Below are positions 12,119-23,999 of a stretch of 64,000 nucleotides of DNA, piece by piece. The notes beneath the pieces were generated by a model that saw only the letters and a program-made list of their open reading frames with translations, was not told the origin of the DNA and searched no databases. Location: NCBI GenBank assembly GCA_037976565.1, contig CP137674.1, positions 35,367,256-35,431,255 of the forward strand, in the 5' to 3' direction. Made by a program: the position numbers and the translations under genes. Source of the DNA: Mesocentrotus franciscanus. Its lineage: Eukaryota > Echinodermata > Echinoidea > Camarodonta > Strongylocentrotidae. The number at the start of each line of letters is the position of its first letter. The first letter of the stretch is position 1.

Positions 12119-12259
12119 ATTGTTATAATGCCTAGGTTTGGAGATAAAGAGAAAGGTGATGGGGTATTGAATAAGGCTCTAAGAACCACCAAGACACCAT
12201 GCAATTCAGCTGCAAATTCTCTTGATGTGAATTCCTCATTGGATCTGGATATTATGTTT
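12119..12259 (+). CDS. FBXL12-like: Proposed first coding exon of the FBXL12-like gene
   Basis: A pyrimidine-rich acceptor (TTTTTATTGCAG) ends at 12118, the first ATG is at 12128, and a GTGAGT donor follows 12259, giving exactly 44 codons in phase 0 (MPRFGDKEKGDGVLNKAL...). The next supported exon (18324) also starts in phase 0. The peptide is hydrophilic with no recognised domain. If this exon belongs elsewhere, the protein could start at the in-frame ATG inside exon 2 (about 18390). Confidence 0.45.
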
Positions 12260-15200
12260 GTGAGTATGGATAATCCAACTGTTGTATTGATGTACTTGAA
12301 ATATACTGAGATAAATATAGACAATCTAAAAAAAAACAATTCTAGGGAATATTTTTTTTCTTCAGAGAAAGAAATCCTATTGATGGTCAATGATGGAATA
12401 TGCATTCTTTCTACATGTATTTTCTGCCCACTTGCATAATATTGCATAATATTAGATGTGTTGCACTCTTGGCTCAGTAGGCCTCCTCCTTTAGTATTTG
12501 TATTTGATGGAAAGCATGGCATCACATCTGAAAAAAGAGAACGTGCAGAAATTGTTCTGATTAGTTGACTATATATGCCAGTATGAGGGATAGTCTTTTG
12601 GAATCATCAACCTCATAATTATCAGATACCGTTCCTTTTTCTTCTTTATCTTTAGATCCACACCATTCAGATCATACAATGCATATAATAGTAACAGTAA
12701 ATTACAGTAACATAGTAATATTCCTCTGTGCAGTACATATATTTTCTCTGATTTAGTAATGGACGATGAAAACAAACCCAGATAATCCATTGTGTAATAA
12801 TGTATAGCCCATATAATATAATCTGTAAGACTGCAACACAACTGAAACTGTAAAATAAATTTTGTTTTATATTTTTTTTTTTTTGAATTTGAATTTGTTT
12901 GAATTTATTAACAACAGCAGCATAACACAATGTTACAAATGTATTCAAGTGGGTAACAAAATAAGATGTCGTATACATATCCATGTACATGGGTTACAAA
13001 GAAAAAGAAAATATCCATAGTTGAACCATATGTAGGCCTACAAATTAAATTAATCATATACCATGTCATATCAAACCTGTGAATTAGCTATAACTTAATA
13101 ATACGTAGAGATTTGTAGCTGGAATTGAAATTCACAGAGGTCCAATAGTGTATAAGTGATTCAAATAAAGGATTTTTTTTTTTAAGCTTAAAAATTAAAA
13201 ATGTTGTTAAAGGGAGAACCAAAAGTTAGCACGAGTGCTAGTCGGGATTGGTTCTCCGAGTTTCTAAAACTGTATGCAAAGTCATACTAATATTTATTTT
13301 GACTTAATATTAATATCATATTACTTGATCCTTATGATTCATCTCTGCTTAGGAGTTTAATTCTGAGATTTTGACGAAATGATGATCTTGTTTTTCTTCT
13401 CTTATATTTATGGGCAAATTATTCCACAGCTTTGCTCCAATGAAAGAAATTGAAAAAGTCCCATGTGTCGTACTACATTTAGGTAATCGTAGCAGTAAAT
13501 GCTCTCTTCCTCTTGTTCTATACATGTGATTCATTAAAACAAAGTAATCCATTAACGAATGTGGTAAATGTCCTTTCTGCAGGTCATATACAAATGTTGA
13601 TACTGAATGCTGGAACAGATTATGCACATCTAAAACCTGTAGACGTACGAACAGTGCCTTTGAACTTGTTCTAAATGGGGAAAATGTTATCACACGCATG
13701 GCCATTTTCTGTGCCAATAGTATGCAATTTAAATGACTTTTATAGCAACTTCCCAAACTTCAATACCATAAAGTATGTGCGGCTGGATAAAGGATTTATA
13801 CAAGAGCATGAGAATGTGCTGAGGCACATAGTGTCTCAACTTACACAGCAGTCCAATCTTCCTCCGTATACACTTATTAATGTTCTGAATTTGCTCCTTC
13901 CACATCAAGGTTTCATCAATTTGAATTCCTACGAAAGATGCTACACTGACTCTATCTATCACTGTATCACTGAGTTTTAAGATACCCTAATTTCACATGA
14001 TTGCCTTTGTCCCTTAATGAGCATATAGTTTGTTTTCTTTAAGTTTATTGTCAACTTGTTAACAAAACACCATTTTTGGACTTCCAAAATTTGATATTTA
14101 CTTCATTCATATCTATTTCTTTCTGTCCTTTATCAAAAGTATGAAATAGATTTGAATCATCAGCAAATAATCTAAATTCAAAATATTTAGTAGAAGATGG
14201 TAAATCATTAATATATAATAAAAACAAAGTGGGCCGAGGACTGAACCTTGAGGGACACCATATGTTATTCTTCTCCTACTTGATATTATTTCCTTGTAGC
14301 ATAAGACTTGCGATCGATTTGAAAGGTAACTTTGAAACCATTGTAATACTATGCCTCGTATACCATAATTGTTTAACTTTCCTAAAAGGATTTCATGATC
14401 AATAGTATCGAATGCTTTCTTAAAGTCTATAAAAATACCTAGCGTTGGTTTAGCTTTATCCATTGATTTTATGAGTGTATCTACAAGATTTATCAATGAT
14501 AACTTCGTACTATATCGCTTGCGAAAACCGTACTGATGTTCATACAAAATCTTGTTCGATTCTAAGAAATTCATTAGACGACCATTAGCTAATTTCTCAA
14601 AGACTTTTGCAATGACCGGTAGAACAGAAATAGGCCTGTAATTTCCAGGGTCAGTCTTTGGTCCTTTTTTGTATAAAGGAGTCACTTTTGCTGTCTTCAA
14701 TGCATCTGGGAACTCTCCCTTTCCCAATGACAAATTGAATATGTAGGTCAGTGGCGCAACAATATAGGGTATTGCATCCTTAATTAATCTTACTGGCAAT
14801 TTGTCATATCCATGGGATTTCTTAGCATCGAGAGCATTTAGATTATCAAAAACTTCTTTTCTTTTATGGGTTTCCAAAAGAAAGATTTTTCATTTCTTCT
14901 AGCTAAATAGTTTTCAAAATCAAAATTAACAGTTGGAATCTTCTTTGCTAATGTTGACCCAATAGAAACAAAATAATTATTAAGTTCATTAGCTATGCCC
15001 TCATCTGAAACCACAACTTTATTCGTTCCTCATCACAAATAACTAACTGTTCAATCTCTGTTTTCTTATTTCTATCATTTCTACTAATTAACTCTTTGAT
15101 AATTCCCCAGGTCTTCCTCATATCATTTCTATTTTCGCTAAAGGAATCGCTATAATACATTCTTTTAGCATTCTTTATAATAGTTACTAACATATTTCGA

Positions 15201-18200
15201 TATTTCTTGTATTCATTTCCATACTCTTCATTAAAATTTGATGACCTATATTTTTTATACAGATTATGCTTCTTCCTGATAGATTTTACAATACCTGTTG
15301 ATATCCAAGGCTTTTTTGGTTTAGATCTTTTCTTTGAAGTGCTAAATGTCACATTAGGTGCATGTTTATCACACACATTTACAAACATGTCATAAAAATT
15401 CTCATAAGCTACATTCACATTTTCATATCTATATAAATGCTCCCAATTCAGTTTTGACAGATCTTCTTGAAATAGACAGACATTGTACTTTCTATATGAT
15501 CGAGTAACCTTCCTCACAAAAGAACTCTTTCTTGAACCATATTGACCTTTAAAAATTACAAAAATGGGAAAATGATCCGAAACGTCAGTTTCAATAACAC
15601 CTGAATGAATGGCGTAATTATGAACATTAGTATACACATGATCAATGAGAGACGAAGTCAAATTTGTCATCCTGGTTGGCGACGAAATAACCTGTTGCAT
15701 TCCTGTAGATTCTATTGCGCTCAAAAATCAGATATCTTTGGCGTACCTGTTAGTGAAAGATCAATATTGTAATCACCTATTAAAACTACATTTGATCTTC
15801 CAATATTTATATTTTCTAATACACCAAGTAAGCCATTTAGAAACTGATCAATGTTCGTATTTGGTTTTCTATAAATCACACCTATCACAAAGTTATCAAT
15901 ATTATTCTTAGACACTTTTAACCACAAACTCTCTGCATGAACAACGTTAAATTCAAGTATTTCATAATTCACTTGTTTGTGAATGTATGCTCTACTCCAC
16001 CTCCTCTCTCATTCTCCTGGCGGCAGTTAACCTCCAAAACATAATCTGTTAATGGGAATGTGTCTACATTAGTAACATTCCAAACTTCTGAAAGGGCAAT
16101 AATATCAAATTTGTGCTTTATAGAATGATCATACAGTAGGTGCAATTCATTAATGTTTTTATTTAATGATCTAATATTTACATGAGTGATACTAAAGAAT
16201 TTTCAAATACATTTTGCAATGTACCGTCAAAGTCACTTGGACTAGTATTGTATGAGCAAACATCAAATGTATATTCTTCATCATTATTAATATCTATCAT
16301 TATTTAAAAATAATTAAGAAGTCGGTTTAACTGTATAAAGAGAAGATTTAGCCTAGGCTAGGAAGTGCACCTGTCAATTGTATGACCCACCCCATGAACC
16401 CCGGGGATGGTGCGTCACTTGTCTAATGTGCGTCGGATTTTACTATACCATGACGCACATATGCGGCAAAACTATGACGAACTTCAGGCTACCAATGACG
16501 GTACCTCGGTCAAAATTATGACGCACCAGTTGTTGATTTTGACTGTCATTTTGACGCACATTCGACATGGTCGAAATGATACAGAACGTGTTTTTCCTGA
16601 TTTGCGATCGGGGTCTAATCTCATTTCCAGGCACGAGCACTCGTTTGTTGTTGCAATACCGTTCCCCCACCTGCACCGTGCACGGCACAATGTTTTCTGT
16701 TTTCTGGTAGACATCTACGATAGATCTACTGGGATGGTGGTGCAGGGCTTTGCCATAAAATGCCCTTGTTTTTATATAATATTCCCTTTTCTGAAATCTA
16801 TCATTAATACGCTCTAGATCTATTATCAAAATCAAAGTAAAATACAGAATACGTACGGTCAGATTTGTTTCATATTTCTTCAAGTCTTTTTAATGCGCGC
16901 GATAGTGATGCACAGCGGTACGTCACTTGGATCTCACTCATCACATGGATGAGTTTGTTTCGCTGCACTGCGCAATGTCTGGCTTTTACATACACATTTC
17001 AAGGCACGTAAGATGCTGCGAACGTAAAAGCGCATTTAAAACGCCGCTTACTTCAGTCCGATCACTACGTATTGAACCCACAGAAAACCAACCGCATGGC
17101 GATCTGCGATACATGTGCTTTCCTATGCGAAAAATTGTCTGTAGCTTGTCGAGTGCTGAGCTGAAAGTTAGTAGTACAAATTTAAGTGCCAATTACAAAT
17201 CAATTTGAAGATCGTATTATAAGTATGATCGTAAGTAATAGTACTTGCATTGTTCGTGTTACGGTGACCAGCGCATTAATTTCGCTCTTTAATTTGGCAA
17301 TTGCTTGCAAGAACACATTGATTTTCAGCAATACATGTGTGTATTAAAATCCCGCTTTGAGCAAGTTGACATTTTCTTTTTGAAAGTAAAATGCCAAAAT
17401 AATGAATCGCTTACGAGATTCTAACAAATATAAATACCAAAATATTTGGGGCAAAGTTTGCCGACTCGGCATTTTGGTTGGACTAGACTTCACGAAGTAC
17501 ACCAGCTAGCGAGCTTGCGGGCTTCGCTAGCGGCCGTGAATACACTGTACTTTATTCAGTGACGCACCTATGTAAAGTGACTGACATCGACACACCCCAC
17601 CGTCAATATTGTGACTGACCATAGGAGTAAAATGACGGTACCCTGAGTCACACCTTGATGGTAAATGACCCAACCATGACGCACCTTCCCCGGGGTCCAT
17701 AGGGTGGGTCATACAATTGACACCTGCATTATTTTGTAATTTTTTTGTTTTGTTGGTATAGTGCTGTAAAAAATTACTAAAAATTGTATTACCTGCCATG
17801 AGTCCGGAATGGGACCATAGACCTGGGGGGTGTTTCACAAAGACTAAGATCGACTTTAAGTTGGACTTAAGTATAATATTGTATCGTTTAGTTAGTACCA
17901 GAAGGGCATTAACTCTCTGTAAAATGATATGAGTTAACGCCCTTCTTGTCCCAAACAGACGAATTGTCTACTATTTTAGGTCATAATTTGAGACTACAGG
18001 GCTTGATTTAACAGATGCTTGAGACACTTCCATCCAAAATCTAAGTCTAGACCCCTGAATTTCACAATTTTATCATTGGGGCTCTTGCATCGTGACCATA
18101 ATTTAATAATAAATTAATTGCCAACCAACAAAAAATGGTTGTTGTGAAGCCACCCACAATCTTAAGAATTATTTTTTCTTTCTTTCATTTTGAATGTGAA

Positions 18201-20052
18201 ATTGCTACTATGATATCCTACCAAGTATCTTATCACATGGCATACAAAATAATAATCTGAAAGTTTGCAAATTATATTTTCTCTTTTCCATTTATACCCC
18301 ACCTTCTCTGTTTTCAATGTCAGGTTGAGAGGGATGATTTGACACCACAGAAGGTCGCTGATCATCTGTCTACTACTGTCCAGGGTGAGATGGGTGAATG
18401 CCCAGTAAGAGCCATGCCTGACAGTGTCATGCTACAGATACTGGGATATTTGCCTGTCAAGGATGTCTGTAGAGCTGCCTGGTAAGAAATCATGAAATAC
18501 ATTGGCAAATCCAAGGTATTCGTCGGTCATTTCATGTCCCATATGTCACTCGGTAAAGTGGAAAGTAAAGATACCTTTTGTAGAAAGTATAATTTTCCTT
18601 GATATTTGATCTGATCCTAAACAGTAGGGCAATCAGCTTGATGTGAATATCAGATATACTAAACTTTGTGATGAGTCTGTACCTTATGGGACAAAATACT
18701 TTGTAGTTTCCCATTATACGGTAGATCTGTGCATGTATTGATATGTGCTCAGCAGAAGGCAAGCCTGGGCAAAGGGCACAAATGTATTCATGTCAATATT
18801 GTCAACCATAATGTATAGGTTTCGTGAAAGTCTACAGTTTTGATTAAAAAAAAAAAACATACCCTAGATGCAATACATACCATTCTGTACTGCATTTAAA
18901 CTGTTAAAAGCACAAACTTATAATTTCTGTACATGTATATAACATCAGTTCATTGTGTCTGCTAGTACTTCTTCCTATGCATACTGAAAATTCACAGTCC
19001 AGTGATGTATCCACTAGACCACGACACCTCTACTGCAGGTAGACTGGCGTTGACTGAGTTACCAATGAATTTGTTTTATTGTCTTTACACAGTGTCTGTA
19101 GAGGCTGGAATCATCTTGTGAGACAGAAACCACTCTGGAGAGTAGTAGATCTTTCACCATACAAGATTAATCTAGTCAGCCTTCGTAAGCTAGTCTTTGC
19201 TTACTTCAGTGATTCCCTACGTAGCCTCAGTCTTGGGGGTTTCCTTGCATCTGTCAAGAATACAGAGTGTATCTCAGACTCCTTGCTGCAAGAGCTTGGA
19301 AACCGCTGCCCAAAGCTACAAGAACTTTGCATCACAAGAGCAGATTTGTCCAAGGCAAGCTCATCCAACCTGCCTTCAAAGTTGCTGACTTTGAAGTTGA
19401 TATCATGCAACTATCCAACATTCTGGCTGACAGCAGCATTTAAACAGTCCAAACTTGATTCCCTGCAACATCTAGACATATCAGGGTCTAATGGTTTTGG
19501 TTTTCGTGACTTGGAATCCATCACGCCAGCCCCATGACATCTGTTCTAGCCCTCAAGTTAAGGAGCTGCTATCGCATTTCCTCACGGGGGGCATGTCGCA
19601 TCGCAGATAACTTCCCCAACCTGCAGGAGCTAGATCTTAGTAAGGTGGCACTGACCAATGAAGCTCTGCAGAAGATTGGAAGTAACCTGACACACTTGAG
19701 AATCCTCAACCTGCACCAGTGCACCAATAGTGAGAATGTCCTCTTTGATCTACACCATCTGTCCCCACTGAAGCATCTGGAGGAACTCGATGTCACTTCT
19801 GTTCCAGATAACAGTCCAGGCTCTGATTCACCAACTTTTGATGGTAATGTTCTTGTAGGCTTGGTCAATACTCTGACTAAACTGAAGATTCTGTTGGTGT
19901 CCAAGAATCAACATTTTACAGAAGATCTTGTACAGAGGGTGAAAAATGCTTGCGTTATGCCACCAGGAGAAAGTGATGCTAAGTCTGTGTGGAAGATTGG
20001 TTTCTACCCACAGGACAAGTTGATCAAAGTAGCAGAACAACAGGCCCATTGA
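12128..20052 (+). CDS. FBXL12-like: F-box/LRR protein, FBXL12-like (3 coding exons, one frame break)
   Basis: F-box proteins of the FBXL group are substrate receptors of SCF ubiquitin ligases: the F-box binds SKP1 and the leucine-rich repeats bind the target. Coding exons are 12128-12259, 18324-18481 and 19093-20052. The F-box spans exons 2-3 (MPDSVMLQILGYLPVKDVC, then RGWNHLVRQKPLWRVVDL). It is followed by RSLSLGGF and CPKLQELCITRADLS, which match human FBXL12 in order and spacing, then by further LRRs (LQELDLSKVALTNEALQKI, LEELDVTSV). Exon 3 reads to TGA at 19531-19533; shifting by one base (a C run at about 19527-19530) opens the rest to TGA at 20050-20052. The three exons total 1250 nt, one short of 417 codons, which agrees with a single missing base. 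Joining exon 1 is inference from matching phase 0. Its product would be about 90 residues longer than human FBXL12. Confidence 0.75.
13349..13962 (-). pseudogene. LINE ORF2 C-terminal fragments
   Basis: Two open pieces in different frames (13729-13962 and 13349-13756). They encode the thumb (FVGIQIDETLMWKEQI, LLYKSFIQPHILYGIEVW) and the C-terminal helical region (LLAQKMAMRVITFSPFRT, GAKLWNNLPINIRE) found after the polymerase domain in this LINE group. Confidence 0.75.
14113..14877 (-). pseudogene. LINE reverse transcriptase fragment
   Basis: The longest open piece of the LINE, about 254 codons. It holds RT motifs from SHGYDKLPVRLIK through NYRPISVLPVIAKVFEKL (fingers), FIDFKKAFDTIDH (motif A with catalytic Asp) and YGVPQGSVLGPL (motif B). 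The frame is lost before motif C, so the FADD box is read only in another frame. Confidence 0.85.
14993..15972 (-). pseudogene. LINE endonuclease and linker fragments
   Basis: Two overlapping open pieces (15721-15972 and 14993-15724) make up the second half of an AP-like endonuclease and the endonuclease-RT linker. Diagnostic residues are the GDYNID and SDHFPIF motifs. A Lys/Arg-rich linker (KKRSKPKKPWIS) follows, as in CR1/Jockey-type ORF2 proteins. Confidence 0.8.
16372..17722. mobile_element. 1351-bp DNA element with 46-bp terminal inverted repeats
   Basis: TGTCAATTGTATGACCCAC starts at 16372 and its inverse ends at 17722. The two termini pair over 46 bp with three mismatches (16372-16417 against 17677-17722). 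The motif TGACGCAC, or its complement GTGCGTCA, recurs at least six times within about 200 bp of the ends, the pattern expected of subterminal transposase-binding repeats. Internally there is no recognisable transposase, so it is non-autonomous. I could not settle the target-site duplication; TGCA occurs next to both ends. It lies in the first intron of the FBXL12-like gene, immediately upstream of the LINE. Confidence 0.75.
17900..17946. repeat. 16-bp inverted repeat (stem-loop)
   Basis: AGAAGGGCATTAACTC at 17900-17915 pairs with GAGTTAACGCCCTTCT at 17931-17946 (one mismatch) around a 15-bp loop. A related GGGTGTTAATTC...GCCCTC pair is visible near 45225-45265, so it may be the centre of a dispersed fold-back repeat. 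Confidence 0.5.
18324..18481 (+). CDS. FBXL12-like: FBXL12-like gene, exon 2 (F-box, first half)
   Basis: The acceptor CAG is at 18321-18323 and the donor GTAAGA follows 18481. The exon encodes VERDDLTPQKVADHLS... followed by the start of the F-box (MPDSVMLQILGYLPVKDVC). It starts in phase 0 and ends in phase 2. Confidence 0.8.
18997..19040 (-). mobile_element. tRNA-derived SINE head fragment
   Basis: On the minus strand it reads GTAGAGGTGTCGTGGTCTAGTGGATA. This is the same head as the SINEs at 41444 and 26731 on the plus strand, cut off after the A box. It lies in the intron 50 bp before exon 3 of the FBXL12-like gene. Confidence 0.55.
19093..20052 (+). CDS. FBXL12-like: FBXL12-like gene, exon 3 (rest of F-box, LRRs, stop)
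   Basis: The acceptor ACACAG precedes 19093. The exon completes the F-box (RGWNHLVRQKPLW) and encodes the LRR domain. The first frame closes at 19531-19533 (TGA). A frame shifted by one base runs from 19534 to the TGA at 20050-20052 and continues the LRR pattern, so one base appears to be missing at about 19527-19530. The CDS ends at the boundary of the assembly duplication that begins at 20049. Confidence 0.8.
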
Positions 20053-21007
20053 CATTCCTTCTCTTTCTAAAGATGAATTTGACTAATTGCTAACTATATT
20101 TTGTCAAATGTGAGTAATTGATATATATCACTTGGTTCACAAGTGGACTGATCAGGTTTATGGATAAAAGATGATTATTTATGTAATATATCGTTGGTGT
20201 TTTCACCTTGTTGTTATGAAAAAAAAGTCTATGTTCCTAGTAGCATCACCATTTGGATATTAGAAGACTGGAATAGTCTTAAAGGGACTTAGGAGAAAAA
20301 ACATCAAATTGAACTTTTATTATCCAGCTACACTGTTGTACTATTTGAACTGACCAATATTTATTTTTGAATAATGCACATCAATGATTTTTATTAAAAG
20401 GTTCTATTTTGATCTCAATTTGACACACTGACCGAGAATGTTGAATTTGTGAGAGATTCTAGAGAAAGTGCCATGAACGTCAAGCAGACTAGCAGAGGCT
20501 GTTTTTTCATTGGTTACTTACATGTAGTACCCTTATGAAGTTATGAGTAGGGATTAAACTTAAGCAACAATCAAAATTATTCAGCAGTCATGTGTAGCTA
20601 CTGGCAAATATTTTGAAAGACTAGATTTTCTTTCTCTTTCCCTTCTTGTGTTTACAAGTGAGTAAATAGTCCTGATATCATGAAGTTTATTCAATTTTAC
20701 TTTATAAGTTAGCAGTGTGATCATTTTCATATGTGATGAGTCAATGTCACCACTAGCCTCACCACAAAACCTGGACAAGGTAACCAGATTTTTTTTTTTC
20801 CTTGTTCATAATCTGTAATATCTTTGTTTTTTTGTTGAGGTTTATTATATGATAAAAGTGTACATTATAAGGATATAACGTAATAACAGCTGTAGCAACT
20901 CTCATGGAAATGAAGACAATATGAAAGCATTATTCTTTCATTTCCTTTAGCATAAAATATATATAATATATATATATAATATGCCAATTTTCAGAATATA
21001 TCCAACC

Positions 21008-21547
21008 TCAAAGGTAGTGTATCCCTTTTGCAGCCAACATCAAATGCTGTAGAACTTTGCAGGAATTATGAATATGTCACGTATGTCCTATCTGTGAAAT
21101 TTAAACGTTAGCCATGTCCTATTATTCAAATTATGCAAGGAAACCGTGTACTTTCTAGACTTCACTGTCAGACACTATTGAGTGACTGACTGATTTATTT
21201 TTTTCTTTGGTAATAGCATATATAAAATTAGCTGTAAAGGGTACATGAGCATTTATCTAAATCAATAACACACTTCTTGTAATGGCCAAAATTAAAGTGA
21301 TTGAATCTTTGCGCAGCACAAAACGTATGACCCTTCGGTACAAGAGTCTGAAAATCAGACTATTTCATTAAACGAGCGTGCTCGCTTAATTCGATTCGAC
21401 AACTAACGGTCGTTATTTTCCCACAAAAAGACGTTTTCAAGCCCTTTTGTTTTGAGGGAAGTTCTAAATTAGTATTGTCTTTCAAATGCCGTTGGAATCT
21501 AAACTTGTCATTTTTGGGGGCCTGCAAATGGGACATGGTGCCTTTAA
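21008..21547 (-). mobile_element. TTAA-flanked MITE, copy B
   Basis: A reverse-oriented member of the family at 5911. The left flank is TCAA (a mutated TTAA) at 21008-21011 and the right flank is TTAA at 21544-21547. Its internal palindrome differs from the other copies: CGAGCGTGCTCG replaces GGATTGCAATCC. It lies in the 3-prime flank of the FBXL12-like gene. Confidence 0.8.
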
Positions 21548-22493
21548 AGATGTACAGGTAATGTGATGTAGTAAGAATAGCTATTAAGGAGAAAAACAGA
21601 CTTGAATTTTGGGAACATATAATAAAGTCTGAAGCATTAGTGCAAATTTAAGTGCTTAGTCTTGCCTTTTCAAGCAGTGTAGATTTATGCATGATCCAAT
21701 AACTTTCTTTTATTGTAACTGACTATGTGAAGAAGAAAATATATAGAAGACTACTCTGTTTATCTATATTGATAATCGATCATTGATGAGGCTGAGTTAT
21801 GGTTATAATGAAATTGTTAAATATTTGTACACATTGAAATATACTGAATTGTCTTGCTTGTCTGAAATATGAACTTGAACTCAAATTTCATGCAATAGAT
21901 ATGATTTTCCCTGGGATGGTATTCTGTAAACAGTGTTATCTTTGAAGTTTTAGTATGAACAGGTTATTTGTTAACTTGTGACAAATACAATCCATTCACA
22001 CAAATAGTAGTACCATAGATAAAATGATTATTAGAATATCATCTCTGATTTGTATGTACATTTAGATTTATATTTACAAAATTTCTATTCTATTATACCA
22101 TTAGAAAATTATGCTAAATTAAAAAATATAATTGTTTCTGACAAAGTTTTGAGACACTTGTCTGTACTGTTTATTGTATGTCATCTTCATCCCTATATGA
22201 AAGGCATGATAACGTTGATTAGTTGCTGTGGTGAAGACAATTCACAATATACAAGCATATGTGATCTATTGATCATCTCCCCGCCAAAAAAAATCAATCT
22301 GACCAATTGCTTTTTGTGGACAAAATCAATCACATAAGATTGAATGATAACATCATTAACAATTTTTTTATTTTGGCCTTATTGCATTATTGCATAAGAG
22401 ACATAATATGAAATAATATGCTCAACATGAGTGCATGTAAGTGACTTTCAATACATGGGTGTTATTTACATTATTGTACATGTACTACCAGTT

Positions 22494-22692
22494 TGAGAGA
22501 GAGAGAGAGAGAGAGAGGGTGAACGAGAGAAGTGAGAGAGAGAGAGTATGGGAGAGAGAAGAGAGGAGAGAGAGAGAGGGAGAGAGAGAGAGAGAGGGAG
22601 AGAGAGAAAGAGGGGATGAGAGAGGGAGAGAAGAGAAGAGGTGGAGAGAGAGAGAGAGAGAAGGGAAGAGGGGGTGAGAGAGAGAGAAGACA
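22494..22692. repeat. (GA)n microsatellite
   Basis: About 200 bp of GAGAGA with interruptions. It differs in length from its counterpart at 31639-31831. Arg/Glu and Ser/Leu open frames across it are low-complexity artefacts. Confidence 0.95.
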
Positions 22693-23120
22693 GGACATGA
22701 GCTAATTTAGAATTTTCCAGCAGAATGATTTTAGGAATCCTCTTCGCCATCTTCCGGCTGTCTAGGGGGGAGGTTGCTGGCCTATTGATATAAACTCTTA
22801 ATAATTATTATTTTTAATAATAGAAGTGCCAGCAATTTATACCACCCTACCCCCCAATCTGCCAATATGGGGAGAGCAGAGAGGCTGTTGTTTCAGTATG
22901 GAGTGCAAAAATAAGAAAATACAGTTAAATGAATAAAACAATAAAAGTGGGTACCAGTAGGCTTATACAGAACGGCAGATTCGACAAAATATGCTAAACC
23001 CATGTCAAACAATTCTGGCAGTCGATGGGTAATATAGAGTTGGGGCAGATCCAGGATCCTGTAGGGGGCACAATTTCAAAAGAAATCTTTCTCCTTTTTT
23101 CTTTCTTTTTCTTTCTTCTT

Positions 23121-23124
<4 letters not shown>

Positions 23125-23188
<64 letters not shown>
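23125..23188. repeat. (TA)n microsatellite
   Basis: Uninterrupted TA dinucleotide tract, followed by TGTGTG and CATCAT tracts; the second copy at 32270-32326 is shorter. Confidence 0.95.
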
Positions 23189-23190
<2 letters not shown>

Positions 23191-23999
23191 AACATGTATG
23201 TATGTGTGTGTGTGTATACTATTATCATTATCATCATCATCATATCGTTATTATTCTCTTCTTTTCTTCTTCTTTTGAAATCCTTGTTTTCACATGATAA
23301 TTAAGCTATATAATTATGGCAGTTGAATTTTGAAGGCCAAAAGAGGCATTATATTCCTTGGGATGTATATGCGGCCGGGTCTCTTTGACTTTTGGAGCAT
23401 TCATTACTCTTTTCCACATAGCGCATCCTCAAATTTTATGTAAGTAACATTTTACATAATTTCAAAGAAATGTTAGGGGGGGACTTAATCAGTCTATTAG
23501 AATAGTTTTTTTTCCACGTGTTAACCTATGATAAATGACTTCGTCAAAAGCATGCATATTTCCTGGGATTTATGTGGGGATTTATGGTGGCATTTAACAA
23601 TTTTTTTCAGAACTCTTCATTCTTGCTTTCGAGCAAAACTGAGGCTTTGAAGAAATGGAATAAGGTAAGATAGGCTAGAAAACCGATGGTTAACGTAATT
23701 TTTCGAGCCCATTTTATTAATTTCCAAGTTTTCTTTTCCCATTCTCTTACAAGTCTTAGCTTCGCCGGATCCTCTCAATTTTTCTTTCATTTAAAAAAAA
23801 TTAAATTATTGAAGTATAATACTGTATTATCATACCTCTTCTCGATCTATTTTCAACCTGACTATCACCAATATACCACTTAACTCTCTAAATTGAAAAA
23901 ACATCAATAAAACAATCCTTTAATTATTGTTTAAAAAAAAGGACTAATGTACTAGTAAATCTCTCTTCAAATAAGCGATAGCTTGGCCGAATTTTACCT

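Larger units (their letters stand above)
12885..16313 (-). mobile_element. Non-LTR retrotransposon, AP-endonuclease type (CR1/Jockey group), broken
   Basis: Reading down the minus strand, the endonuclease begins HVNIRSLNKNINEL and FDIIALSEVW (about 16180-16060). It continues with VIGVIYRKPNTNIDQF and VLIGDYNIDL (15870-15750), then SLIDHVYTN and SDHFPIF (15660-15560). The reverse transcriptase has LYKKGPKTDPGNYRPISVLP, IFIDFKKAFDTIDHEIL and YGVPQGSVLGPL (about 14690-14240). Its catalytic FADD is present at 14157-14168 but in a shifted frame. The thumb and C-terminal part (SFVGIQIDETLMWKEQI, then LQVLDVHNLFQHSVSTF) lies at 13930-13350. The 3-prime end is TTTGAATTCAAA-like repeats and poly(A), seen as poly(T) at 12872-12885. 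The 5-prime end is truncated and several frameshifts and stops make it inactive. It sits in the first intron of the FBXL12-like gene, antisense to it. Confidence 0.85.

Noticed and set aside
22441..22750. Arg/Glu-rich and Ser/Leu-rich open frames (also 31587-31893 and 51761-52070)
   Set aside because: Products of (GA)n tracts; length changes between the two copies alter the peptide freely.
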